This document shows positions 1 to 8,242 of a stretch of DNA of 64,000 nt, in pieces (within the stretch, counting starts at the first letter, position 1; the number at the start of each line of letters is the position of its first letter). Origin of the DNA: JBQLZQ01 sp052168355 (GTDB lineage Bacteria > Pseudomonadota > Alphaproteobacteria > DSM-16000 > Inquilinaceae); the NCBI GenBank assembly GCA_052168355.1, contig JBQLZQ010000072.1:33982-97981 (forward strand), in the 5' to 3' direction. The notes beneath the pieces are model-generated. The model did no database searches and was not told the DNA's origin. It saw only the letters and a list, made by a program, of their open reading frames with translations. The position numbers and the translations under genes are program-made.

Positions 1-1
1 G

Positions 2-2758
2 GACGCGACGTTCGCCGGCCTGATGGCCGACATGGACGCCCAATTGAAGGAGGAGACGGACACGACCCGCCTGATGCACGGTCTTCGGGTGGCGAAACGC
101 CGGGTCGCCCTTTTGATCGCGCTGGCCGACATCGGGGGCATATGGCCGTTGGAGGCGGTCACCGGCGCGCTCAGCGACTTTGCCGAACGCGCGCTGCGCC
201 TTGCCGTCGCCCACCTGCTGCGCCAGACGGCATCCCGGGGCGCGTTTGCGCTGCCAAATCCGGACGATCCGGCGGAAGGGTCGGGGTTGATTGTCTTGGC
301 CATGGGTAAGCTGGGCAGCGGCGAGCTCAACTATTCAAGCGATATCGACCTTATCGTGCTCTACGACGAGGCACGACTAACAACGGACAGGCCCGACGAT
401 CTGCCGCTTGCGTTCATTCGCCTGACTCGGGCCCTGGTGCGCATTATGGAAGAGCGCACGGCCGACGGCTATGTTTTCCGTACCGACCTCAGACTGCGGC
501 CGGATCCGGGGGCCACCCCCCTGGCCGTGTCGGTCAATGCCGCGGAAAGCTATTACGGATCCCTGGCCCAGACCTGGGAACGGGCGGCCATGATCAAGGC
601 GCGGCCGGTGGCCGGCGACGCCGAGGCGGGACGCGCATTGATGACCATGCTGCGCTCCTTCGTCTGGCGCCGCAGCATGGACTTCACCTCGATCGAGGAC
701 ATCCACGCCATCAAGCGGCGAATCGCGGATTTCAGGGGCCACGCCACCATCGCCGTGCCCGGCCACGACATCAAGCTGGGGCGCGGGGGTATCCGCGAGA
801 TCGAGTTCTTCGCCCAGACCCACCAGATGATTTTCGGCGGGCGCACACCGGAGCTGCGAACGCCAAAAACCCGCGATGTCCTGAACGCCCTGGCCCGAAC
901 CGGCCGCATCGACCGCGAGACGGCCGATACGCTCACCGACTGCTACAGGTTTCTGCGGACGGTCGAACACCGGCTGCAGATGATCGACGACCGTCAGACC
1001 CAGCGACTTCCCGAGACTTCGGCCGGGATGGACGTGCTGGTCGCTTTTCTGGGCCCGTTCGACGGGGCGGCGTTCCACGACCGGATGCGGGACTGCCTGC
1101 GTTCGGTCGAAGCCCATTATGTGCGGCTGTTCGAAGCGACCCCGGCGCTTCCCGGCGACAGCCGGCTGGTCCTGTCCGGGGCCGACGACGACCCGGAGAC
1201 CGCCCAATTGTTGACCGAAATGGGGTTTGCCGATCCCGCCGCCGTGGTGCGCACCGCGCGGGGTTGGCTGTCCGGACGGTACCGGGCGATCCGCAGCGAA
1301 CGATCCCGCCGTTTGCTGGCCGACCTGCTGCCCGCCCTTCTGACCGCTGTCGCCCGCACCCCCAATCCGGGCTTCGCGCTCAACCGGCTGGACGGTTTCC
1401 TGGGGCGGCTACCGGCGGGTATCCAGCTTTTTGCGCTGTTCCACGCCAACCCCAGCCTGCTGACGCTGGTCGCCGAGCTGCTTGGCGCGTCGGAGCGCAT
1501 GGCCGATTATCTGGCCCGCCACCCCGATCAGCTCGATGCCGTTCTGACCCCCGGCTTTTTCGACACCTTGCCCGATGCGGAGGCTCTGGAGCGGGAGCTG
1601 GCGGGACTGTTGGCGGCGGCGGCGCATTACGAACAGGTGCTGGATCTAGTCCGGCGCTGGACCAACGATCATCGGTTCCGGGCCGGGGTTCACGGGCTGC
1701 GCGCCATCGGCACGGTGCGGCAACGCGGGCGCTTCCTGTCGGACATCGCCGAAATCGGCATCCGTGCCCTTCAGCCCGCCGTCAAGGCCGAGTTCGCCCG
1801 CGTCCATGGAATGTTTGCCGAGCCCGGGCTGGCGGTCATCGCCATGGGCAAGCTGGGCGGCCGGGAAATGTCCATCGGATCCGATCTGGATCTGATCATG
1901 GTCTACGACGTTCCCTCGGCCACCGCGCCGTCGGACGGGCCCAAGCCGCTGGATGCCACCCGCTACTACACCCGGCTGATTCAGCGCTTGATTTCCGCCA
2001 TCACGGCACCGACCGCGGAGGGCCCCCTCTACGAGGTCGACATGCGGTTGCGGCCGTCCGGCCGGGCCGGGCCGCTGGCGACCAGCCTCGAGGCCTTTGT
2101 CCGCTACCAGGACGAAAGCGCCTGGACCTGGGAGCATATGGCCCTCACCCGGGCCCGCTTCATCGCCGGGCCGCCGCGCCTGAGGAACGAGATCGACCGG
2201 GCCATCGCCGCGGTCCTGCGCCGGCGCCGCGACCCGGACTCGCTGCTCCGCGACGTCGCATCCATGCGCGCCAGGATCGAAAAATCGTTCGGCACGAAAG
2301 ACCCATGGACCGTCAAATATGTTCGCGGCGGGCTGATCGACATCGAGTTCATCGCCCAATACCTTCAGCTTCGCCACGGCCATGACCGTCCCGAGGTCCT
2401 GCACCGCAACACCGACGACGCCTTGGCGGGTCTGGCCCAAGCGGGAATCCTGGAGGCGGCGGTCGCGTCGGAACTGCGCGCCGCCCTGTCCCTTTGGCAG
2501 CGCGTGCAGGCCTATCTGCGCCTGACCCAGGGCGAGGCCTTCAACGCCAGCAACGCCTCGCCGGCGATGCTGGAGGGGCTGGCCGCGACGATCCTGTCGG
2601 AACCGACGGATCAAGACGATGAGGCCGGGCCGAAACCGGATTTCGCCGAGGCCGAACGTCGGGTTATCGAAGTGGCGGCGAACGTCTACGAGCAGTTCCG
2701 TATCCTGATCGAGAAACCGGCGGCCGATCTTCCCGCCGCCGACATACCGTCGCCGTAA
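2..2758 (+). CDS. glnE: Bifunctional glutamine synthetase adenylyltransferase/deadenylase GlnE (5' partial)
   Basis: Adds AMP to and removes it from glutamine synthetase in response to PII proteins, so it sets nitrogen assimilation in the cytoplasm. The reading frame is open to the left edge, so the true start lies upstream. About 918 residues are visible, against roughly 950-1000 for the family, so only the N-terminus is missing. Two nucleotidyltransferase cores are visible: the first with MGKLGSGELN followed by SDIDLIV (about 100 residues in), the second with MGKLGGREMS followed by SDLDLIMVYD (about 620 residues in). Each is followed by a helical domain with the RGGIREIEFF or RGGLIDIEFI signature. 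This two-fold arrangement is diagnostic. It ends 27 bp before the convergent peroxiredoxin gene. Confidence 0.97.
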   Translation, partial: DATFAGLMADMDAQLKEETDTTRLMHGLRVAKRRVALLIALADIGGIWPLEAVTGALSDFAERALRLAVAHLLRQTASRGAFALPNPDDPAEGSGLIVLAMGKLGSGELNYSSDIDLIVLYDEARLTTDRPDDLPLAFIRLTRALVRIMEERTADGYVFRTDLRLRPDPGATPLAVSVNAAESYYGSLAQTWERAAMIKARPVAGDAEAGRALMTMLRSFVWRRSMDFTSIEDIHAIKRRIADFRGHATIAVPGHDIKLGRGGIREIEFFAQTHQMIFGGRTPELRTPKTRDVLNALARTGRIDRETADTLTDCYRFLRTVEHRLQMIDDRQTQRLPETSAGMDVLVAFLGPFDGAAFHDRMRDCLRSVEAHYVRLFEATPALPGDSRLVLSGADDDPETAQLLTEMGFADPAAVVRTARGWLSGRYRAIRSERSRRLLADLLPALLTAVARTPNPGFALNRLDGFLGRLPAGIQLFALFHANPSLLTLVAELLGASERMADYLARHPDQLDAVLTPGFFDTLPDAEALERELAGLLAAAAHYEQVLDLVRRWTNDHRFRAGVHGLRAIGTVRQRGRFLSDIAEIGIRALQPAVKAEFARVHGMFAEPGLAVIAMGKLGGREMSIGSDLDLIMVYDVPSATAPSDGPKPLDATRYYTRLIQRLISAITAPTAEGPLYEVDMRLRPSGRAGPLATSLEAFVRYQDESAWTWEHMALTRARFIAGPPRLRNEIDRAIAAVLRRRRDPDSLLRDVASMRARIEKSFGTKDPWTVKYVRGGLIDIEFIAQYLQLRHGHDRPEVLHRNTDDALAGLAQAGILEAAVASELRAALSLWQRVQAYLRLTQGEAFNASNASPAMLEGLAATILSEPTDQDDEAGPKPDFAEAERRVIEVAANVYEQFRILIEKPAADLPAADIPSP

Positions 2759-2785
2759 GGACCGCGATGCGCGCCGGAGGGCGGA

Positions 2786-3247
2786 TCAGCCCTCGGCCGC
2801 CTTGAGCACGGCGTCCACGTGCCCCGGCACCTTCACCTTGCGCCAGACCCCCTGCACCACCCCCTGCTCATCGATCAGGAAGGTCGAACGGTCAATACCC
2901 ATATACTTCTTGCCGTACATGGATTTTTCGACCCAGCTGCCGTACCGCTCGACCACGGCGCCATCCTCGTCGGACGCCAGTCGGATTCCCAGATCGTACT
3001 TGCCCTTGAACTTATCGAGCTTGGCCACCGGGTCTTTGGAGATGCCGATCACCTCGGCATTGGCCCGCCCGAACCCCGGCAAAGCCTCGGAAAAGCCGCA
3101 CGCTTCCTTGGTGCAGCCGGGCGTATCGGCCTTGGGGTAGAAAAAGATGATGACCTTGCGCCCGCGCAGGGACGACAGGGAAACCTCGCCGCCGCCAGCG
3201 ACGGGCAGGGCAAAGTCGGGCGCGGGTTGACCGACATCGACGCTCAT
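2786..3247 (-). CDS. bcp: Thioredoxin-dependent peroxiredoxin, PrxQ/Bcp type
   Basis: Reduces hydrogen peroxide and organic hydroperoxides in the cytoplasm using thioredoxin. The protein is 153 residues, the normal size for the family. It shows the FYPKADTPGCTKEAC signature, where the first Cys is the peroxidatic residue and the second, five positions on, is the resolving Cys typical of PrxQ. The ATG at 3247 (MSVDVGQPAPDF) is chosen because it gives the canonical N-terminus. A longer in-frame extension to 3370 adds only low-complexity residues. It converges on glnE. Confidence 0.95.
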   Translation of the reverse strand: MSVDVGQPAPDFALPVAGGGEVSLSSLRGRKVIIFFYPKADTPGCTKEACGFSEALPGFGRANAEVIGISKDPVAKLDKFKGKYDLGIRLASDEDGAVVERYGSWVEKSMYGKKYMGIDRSTFLIDEQGVVQGVWRKVKVPGHVDAVLKAAEG

Positions 3248-3540
3248 GGCGATGAAACCTCCAAAAAAGATCGGCGGGTGGACAGAGTCTCCTACGGCCT
3301 CAAAGGATAGGGCCCGGACGATTGATGGCAAGGTGTTGCGGCGCGACGGAAAACCGGTTCTGCCGGTCATCGCGTCCCCTTGCGCCGAATTCCGAAAGCA
3401 TAACAGAAAGACATCTAACAGTTTGTAATTTAAGCATATTTCCTGACGCGGTTAACGATGTTTAAAGCGATTCTCTGGGAAAAGACGGCCTTCGATCAGT
3501 CTCTGTCCGACTCTGAAATCGTCACCAATCCGGTCGGTCG
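3248..3540. promoter_or_regulatory. Divergent intergenic region, bcp / signalling operon
   Basis: About 290 bp without a supported gene. The right half (3415-3475) is markedly richer in A+T than its surroundings and probably carries the promoter of the downstream signalling/polysaccharide operon. It contains two TTAA motifs at 3452 and 3462 spaced by six bases, one base short of a CtrA site. No convincing ribosome binding site precedes the GTG at 3541. Confidence 0.4.
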
Positions 3541-5352
3541 GTGACGGCAAACAGCCATGGCGCGGCCTATCTTGAAATGACGGAAGCTTTGTTGACGGAA
3601 ACCCAAGTCTCGGCGTCAGGCTGCCATGTCCTCCTTGCGGAGGACAGTTCGGTCACACAAGACCTTGTCAAGCTGATCCTGACCCAGAACGGACATCGGG
3701 TCGACATCTTCGACGACGGCCCAAGCGCGCTCGACGCTCTGCTTACCGACACCTACGACGTGGCGCTGCTCGACTTCCACCTGCCGGGCATGAGCGGCCT
3801 TGATGTTGTGACCTCTTTCCTGGAAGAGAAGGGTGCCGGCCCTCGCCCGAAATTCGTCGCAATTACAGGCGACGTGAAGGGCCTTTTGAAGGACCAGGCA
3901 AACTGCGAGCTGTTCGATCTGGTCGTTCCCAAACCGCTCGACATCGACGTCATCTCCGAAGTCGTGGACACCGCCGCCACGACCGCGGCCGCCACGCGGG
4001 TGGCCCCACCCACCGCCTCCGGTCCAATGATCCGGGGCCCGACACCCGCCGCCGCGTCCCCTGCCCTGACCGCCGCTTCGTCCGCCGCCTCATCGGCCAT
4101 CGTGCAGTTGGGGTTTTCCCTGCTGCGGTGGCCGGACCGCGAGCGGACCAAGGTCTTCTCCGTATCCGACTACGACGCGGTGATGGTCGAGTCACCCGAT
4201 GATCTCGACGGGCTGTGGGCTCTGCGCGGCGCCCATCTGCTGCCGGTCATCGACCTTTCCGGAAAGCTCGGTCCGTCGGCCGATCTCGACGCGTCCGCCC
4301 TTGGCATTGGTTATGCCGCCAAGATCCGCGACCTGATCGATCGGTTCGGCGAACGCCGGGCCCAACTTCATCCCGATCCCGTACGCTCCGACGACATGGG
4401 CGACAAGCTGCTGGGACGGATGCATGTCTCCGGCGGCGCCGTGATCCCGCGGCGCGACGGAAGGCAGCGCGGGCTGGTCGCCTACAACACGGTCCTGAGC
4501 CCCGATGTCGTGACCCGCGAGGTCCGCAAACTCGCCGATGGCGGATTCCTGGACCTCAGTTTCTTCGACCGGCTGCATGTTTGCGGCCGCTGCGCGTCGG
4601 CGCGGCATAACGTGCGGGAGGAATGCCCCGGCTGCGGGTCGGCCGACCTGACGGAGGAATCCTACCTGCACCACTTCCGCTGCGCCTATCAGGGGCCGGA
4701 GTCGGACTTTCGAAAGGGCGACGATCTCGTCTGTCCGAAATGCCGTCGCGCCCTGACCCATTTTGGACGCGACTATGACAGGCCGGGAACCATGGTGCGG
4801 TGCCGGAGCTGTGCGACGACGACGTCGGAGCCGAAGGTCGCGTTCGTCTGCGCCGATTGTGACACCAGGGCCGACGGCGACACGGTGCCCACCCACGACA
4901 TCGTGGAGGCGCGTCTCAGCGATCAGGCGAAGGGTTACCTCAAGGCCGGCGAGTCGTTCCTGGGACTGGCGCAAAAAACGCTGCGGTTCGCCGATCTTCC
5001 GCTCGACCTGGTGATCGCGCTCAACCGGGCCGCCCGCGGTTTCAACGAGGACGGGACCCCGTTCGCGCTCAGCTATGTCAGCTACGGCAACGAGGCGGAG
5101 ATCCAGGGCCAGGCCGGCGCCCGCAGCTTCGCCGAAGCCCGCCGGATCTTTCTCGAAAGCCTCCAGCAGGCGCTTCACGACGAGGTTCAGATCGCGCGCG
5201 GCGCCATCCACGACTTCGTTCTGATGCCGGGAAGAACTCCCCAGGCCCTCGAGGCGTCTCTCAGGACGGCGCGGGACGTGGCCAACCGCGCCATCCGCTT
5301 CGACCTCGGCGCCGAGTTCCACCTGGTCGGTCCCGAGGATATCGCGTCGTGA
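3541..5352 (+). CDS. Response regulator with TackOD1-like zinc-ribbon domain and C-terminal degenerate GGDEF-like region
   Basis: A 603-residue cytoplasmic signalling protein. Residues about 27-145 form a receiver domain with acidic residues E34/D35, phosphoacceptor D78 (in LLDFHLPGMSG), switch T109 and K131 (in VPKPL). An Ala/Pro-rich linker follows. Residues about 195-475 contain eleven Cys, mostly as CxxC pairs (348/351, 362/365, 398/401, 421/424, 437/440, plus C381 after HH at 377-378) and a GRDYDRPG segment, the pattern I associate with the TackOD1 output domain first noted in thaumarchaeal response regulators. The last 110 residues look like a GGDEF fold without the GGDEF signature; that is inference. 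The start is GTG with no clear Shine-Dalgarno; ATG at 3577 is an alternative. Its stop overlaps the next start (GTGA), so it is coupled to the glycosyltransferase gene. Confidence 0.8.
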   Translation: MTANSHGAAYLEMTEALLTETQVSASGCHVLLAEDSSVTQDLVKLILTQNGHRVDIFDDGPSALDALLTDTYDVALLDFHLPGMSGLDVVTSFLEEKGAGPRPKFVAITGDVKGLLKDQANCELFDLVVPKPLDIDVISEVVDTAATTAAATRVAPPTASGPMIRGPTPAAASPALTAASSAASSAIVQLGFSLLRWPDRERTKVFSVSDYDAVMVESPDDLDGLWALRGAHLLPVIDLSGKLGPSADLDASALGIGYAAKIRDLIDRFGERRAQLHPDPVRSDDMGDKLLGRMHVSGGAVIPRRDGRQRGLVAYNTVLSPDVVTREVRKLADGGFLDLSFFDRLHVCGRCASARHNVREECPGCGSADLTEESYLHHFRCAYQGPESDFRKGDDLVCPKCRRALTHFGRDYDRPGTMVRCRSCATTTSEPKVAFVCADCDTRADGDTVPTHDIVEARLSDQAKGYLKAGESFLGLAQKTLRFADLPLDLVIALNRAARGFNEDGTPFALSYVSYGNEAEIQGQAGARSFAEARRIFLESLQQALHDEVQIARGAIHDFVLMPGRTPQALEASLRTARDVANRAIRFDLGAEFHLVGPEDIAS

Positions 5353-6605
5353 CCGAGCTCGTGAACGAGGCGCTCGATTATCTTCTGGCACAGAGCTTCG
5401 CCAGCAGCCTCGCCCTTTTCTGGTTTGTCGCAATCTTCGAGGTGCCGCGGTACACGCTCGCGTTCCTGGTCACCGCGGTGATGCCCAAGAGACGGTATCC
5501 TCAATTCGCAACGCCTCCCAAGGTCAGCGTCATCATCGCCGGGCACAGCGAGGCAGACACGATCGAGCGTTGTGTCCTGGCCATGCGCGAGCAAAGCCAC
5601 CCCCCCGACGAGATCGTGGTGGTCAGCGACGGTTCGACCGACCGAATGCCGGAAGTGCTGGGCGACCTGCTGCGGCGGGGTCTGATTGACAAGGCCCACA
5701 GCACCGAGTTGCGGGCCGGCAAATCCGCCGGCACGAACATGGCGGCCCGCTGGACGACCGGCGATATCCTGATCAACATCGATTGCGACTGTTCCTTCGA
5801 CCGGCATGCGATCCGCAACATCATCCGGCCGTTCGCCGATCCCGACATCGTCGCCGTCAGCGGCAATATCCTGGTGCGCAACACCGTCGCCTCGCTGGTG
5901 GCGACCTTTCAGGCAATCGAATATCTGGTCACGATCTCCCTGGGCAAGCGGGCGGCCGACCAGCTGGGCCAGGTGACCTGCGTCTCCGGTGCCTTTGGCG
6001 CTTTCAGACGCGATGCCTACGAAGCGGCCGGCGGGCTGGACGCGGGCGGCGGCGAAGACCTGGACCTGACGATCCGCCTGCGCCGCGCCGGCGGCCAGAT
6101 CCGCTTTGCCGAGGACGCCATCTGCTATACGGACACGCCGGCCACCCTGAACGCGTTCATCAAGCAGCGTTTTCGCTGGGAACGGGATGCCGTGCGTCTG
6201 CGCTATCGCAAGCACGCGGACATGATGAACCCCTTTTCCCGCCGCTTCCGCTGGACGGAGCTTGCGCACGAGATCGAGTTTCTGTTCTTCAACGTCATCG
6301 CGGCGGTGATGCTGCCGTTCTACGTGCTGTGGCTTTTCGCCACCTATGGCGGCTTCGCCCTGACCATCCTTCTCTCCGCCCAACTTGGCCTGGCCGTTCT
6401 GGATCTCTCCGTTTTCCTGCTTGCGGCGCATGTGACGCCAGGCGCGGCCGGGTTCCGGCTGCTCCCGTTCGTTTTGGGGTTCAGCGTCTTCAACGGCTAT
6501 TTCATGCGCTTCATCAGGGTCTCGGCCTATCTTCAGGAGTGGATCTTCCGGTCCTCCTACGCCGACAGCTATGTTCCCGACAAAGTGCATTCGGTGAGAG
6601 GCTGA
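5349..6605 (+). CDS. Membrane-bound family 2 glycosyltransferase (polysaccharide synthase type)
   Basis: 418 residues. One N-terminal membrane segment (about 15-45) precedes a GT2 catalytic domain with DGS (94-96), DCD (145-147), ED (236-237) and QRFRW (273-277), which are the D,D,D,Q(Q/R)XRW residues of processive synthases such as cellulose, hyaluronan and alginate synthases. Two or three more membrane segments follow (about 308-395). It probably polymerises and extrudes a polysaccharide at the inner membrane, but the sugar cannot be told. It starts with GTG overlapping the upstream stop and is followed four bases later by an HlyD-like gene. The pair resembles Alg8/Alg44-type synthase plus accessory protein. 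No PilZ domain is present in it. Confidence 0.88.
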   Translation: MTELVNEALDYLLAQSFASSLALFWFVAIFEVPRYTLAFLVTAVMPKRRYPQFATPPKVSVIIAGHSEADTIERCVLAMREQSHPPDEIVVVSDGSTDRMPEVLGDLLRRGLIDKAHSTELRAGKSAGTNMAARWTTGDILINIDCDCSFDRHAIRNIIRPFADPDIVAVSGNILVRNTVASLVATFQAIEYLVTISLGKRAADQLGQVTCVSGAFGAFRRDAYEAAGGLDAGGGEDLDLTIRLRRAGGQIRFAEDAICYTDTPATLNAFIKQRFRWERDAVRLRYRKHADMMNPFSRRFRWTELAHEIEFLFFNVIAAVMLPFYVLWLFATYGGFALTILLSAQLGLAVLDLSVFLLAAHVTPGAAGFRLLPFVLGFSVFNGYFMRFIRVSAYLQEWIFRSSYADSYVPDKVHSVRG

Positions 6606-6609
6606 ACCC

Positions 6610-7665
6610 GTGATCCGCAAGCTGAAAGCGCGGCCGCGCGTCGACACCTTCCAAAATGCGCCAAGACGCCCCGGCAGTTCCTGGGGCCGCTTCGTCTATC
6701 TGGGATTGCTGGCGCTTCTCGGGCTCGGGTTGGCCAATTATGTCTGGGGCGACACGGTATTTCTCCGGGCCGACGGTCTGACGCTGCGCGACCGAACGCT
6801 GGTCGCGGCCACGTCCATCGTCCGGGTCGAGGAAGTCCATGTCAGGCCGGGACAGCGCGTTCGGGCCGACGACATCCTGCTGCGGGTCGGTTCGACCGAG
6901 GTTCTCGACCGGATCGCCGATCTGGCCATGCGCGACGCCGAACTGGCGGAGCGCGAAGCCGCCCTTCGATCACGAAGAAACCTGGCCGTCAGCCTCCTGC
7001 CGCTTGCCGAACGCCGCGCGGCCGAAACGTCCGAGCTGCTGCGAAGCCTGGAATCGCTGTCCAAACAGGGCCTGGTTGCCTCCGATCGCTATGAACAGGT
7101 GACCGTCGGCAACTACGACGCCGAAACCGAGAAGGTGCGGCTTGCCACCGAGATCGAGGGTCTGGAGGCGGAAATCGAGGCGCTCGTCACCGCGCGCGGG
7201 CATGCCCGCCTGGCGCTCGGCGACCTCGAGGCCCACTACAATTCCGGCGTTATCCGGGCCGCTACCGACGGCATCGTCGGCGACATCGTGCCGTCGGTCG
7301 GCGAAGCGTTCAGAGCCGGCGAGCCTCTCCTTTCGGTTCTTTCCGGCGACCCTTACGTGCTGGCCTATCTGCCCCGGTCCTATCTTTTTGCGATAGAAAG
7401 CGGGAGATCCGTGCAGGTGCGTTCGGGCCGCCTGACGGCGATCGGCACGGTCACCGATATCCTGCCGGTCTCTCAAGCGCTGCCCGCGGAATTCCAAAAC
7501 GCCTTCAAACCGGATCAGACCCGGCAGCTGGCCAGGATCGAATTCGACGAAACATCGAACTTTCCGATCTTCGGCAGCGTCGAGATCAGGCAGGCCGGAT
7601 CCGCTCTTCCGAACTTCGCTCGCCGCTTCGACACCCCGACGGCGCATGCCGGGCCGGCCGATTGA
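6610..7665 (+). CDS. HlyD/membrane-fusion-like protein, probable periplasmic accessory of the glycosyltransferase
   Basis: 351 residues with one membrane segment at about 28-48, then a beta-barrel/lipoyl half-motif (VRPGQRVRADDILLRVG, about 80-95), a long coiled-coil hairpin rich in Glu/Ala/Arg/Leu (about 100-205), a second lipoyl half-motif (AATDGIVGDIVPSVGEAFRAGEPLLSVL) and a C-terminal beta domain. This is the HlyD/EmrA adaptor layout. No ABC or RND partner is adjacent, so with the GT2 gene 4 bp upstream it is better read as the periplasmic subunit of a polysaccharide synthase, as in Alg44, but lacking the N-terminal PilZ domain. Start GTG at 6610. It is followed by a strong stem-loop. Confidence 0.8.
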   Translation: MIRKLKARPRVDTFQNAPRRPGSSWGRFVYLGLLALLGLGLANYVWGDTVFLRADGLTLRDRTLVAATSIVRVEEVHVRPGQRVRADDILLRVGSTEVLDRIADLAMRDAELAEREAALRSRRNLAVSLLPLAERRAAETSELLRSLESLSKQGLVASDRYEQVTVGNYDAETEKVRLATEIEGLEAEIEALVTARGHARLALGDLEAHYNSGVIRAATDGIVGDIVPSVGEAFRAGEPLLSVLSGDPYVLAYLPRSYLFAIESGRSVQVRSGRLTAIGTVTDILPVSQALPAEFQNAFKPDQTRQLARIEFDETSNFPIFGSVEIRQAGSALPNFARRFDTPTAHAGPAD

Positions 7666-7668
7666 CGA

Positions 7669-7699
7669 CCTCGACACCGCGGCTCACGCGGTGTCGAGG
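7669..7699. other. Perfect 13-bp stem-loop between HlyD-like and HPt genes
   Basis: CCTCGACACCGCG, a five-base loop (GCTCA), then the exact reverse complement. It starts 4 bases after the HlyD-like stop codon. No T-run follows, so a classical intrinsic terminator is not indicated. It may be an mRNA-stabilising or processing stem or a partial attenuator that lowers expression of the downstream HPt gene relative to the synthase genes. Confidence 0.7.
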
Positions 7700-7719
7700 C
7701 GATGTTGAGGGAACCGCAC

Positions 7720-8145
7720 ATGCAAGACCAAGTCCGCGCACTGATCGAACGGCACTGCTCGACCCTCAAGGACGAAGCCGCCGCGGTCACGGCCGCGCTG
7801 TCGGGATGGGGCGCCACGCACGCGATAACCCCGGCCGATCTTCTCGACGCCGTGAATCATGCCCACAAGATCAAGGGCAGCAGCGGATCCATCGGATTCG
7901 GCGACGTCAGCGCGGCCGCGGCGGCACTGGAGCAGTTTCTGCGCGACCTGAACACCCAATCCGCCGCGCCAAGCGCCGAGGACCGGGCCAAGGCCAACGC
8001 GTTGAACACCCGTCTTCAAGTCCTGGCGCGAGACGTCAAGGCCGAGCAGTCGACCCTGTACCACCGCCGGTTTCCAAAAGGCCGGGAAGCCTCCCAGCCC
8101 CTCGGAGGCCGCCCGGCCGAACTGCCCGGCGCCGGCGACCAATAA
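7720..8145 (+). CDS. Stand-alone histidine phosphotransfer (HPt) protein
   Basis: 141 residues, soluble and mainly helical. The HPt signature AHKIKGSSGSIGF gives the phospho-accepting His (about residue 49), followed by helices containing AAAALEQFLRDL. It is expected to move phosphate between receivers, here plausibly between the downstream kinase/receiver and the receiver domain of the TackOD1-like protein. The ATG at 7720 is preferred because GAGGG lies about eight bases upstream; the ATG at 7702 would add six residues. The last 20 residues are Gly/Pro-rich and probably disordered. Confidence 0.85.
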   Translation: MQDQVRALIERHCSTLKDEAAAVTAALSGWGATHAITPADLLDAVNHAHKIKGSSGSIGFGDVSAAAAALEQFLRDLNTQSAAPSAEDRAKANALNTRLQVLARDVKAEQSTLYHRRFPKGREASQPLGGRPAELPGAGDQ

Positions 8146-8193
8146 CGTTCCGGTAAGAATCGATCTATAATAATAATCAATATGCAGAAAAAG

Positions 8194-8225
8194 CGGTATA
8201 ATTAGATACAATATCTAATATACCG
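8194..8225. promoter_or_regulatory. A+T-rich inverted repeat upstream of the histidine kinase
   Basis: CGGTATAATTAGATA, three spacer bases (CAA) and TATCTAATATACCG form a 14-bp inverted repeat with one extra A in the left arm. It lies inside the only strongly A+T-rich stretch of this operon (about 8155-8245), directly ahead of the kinase start. It could be an operator or a promoter-proximal RNA hairpin. A separate promoter for the kinase gene is likely here. Confidence 0.5.
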
Positions 8226-8242
8226 ATGAGCAAGGCGTGTCT

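Noticed and set aside
3452..3465. CtrA site upstream of the signalling operon
   Set aside because: The two TTAA motifs are spaced by six bases rather than seven, so the consensus is not met.
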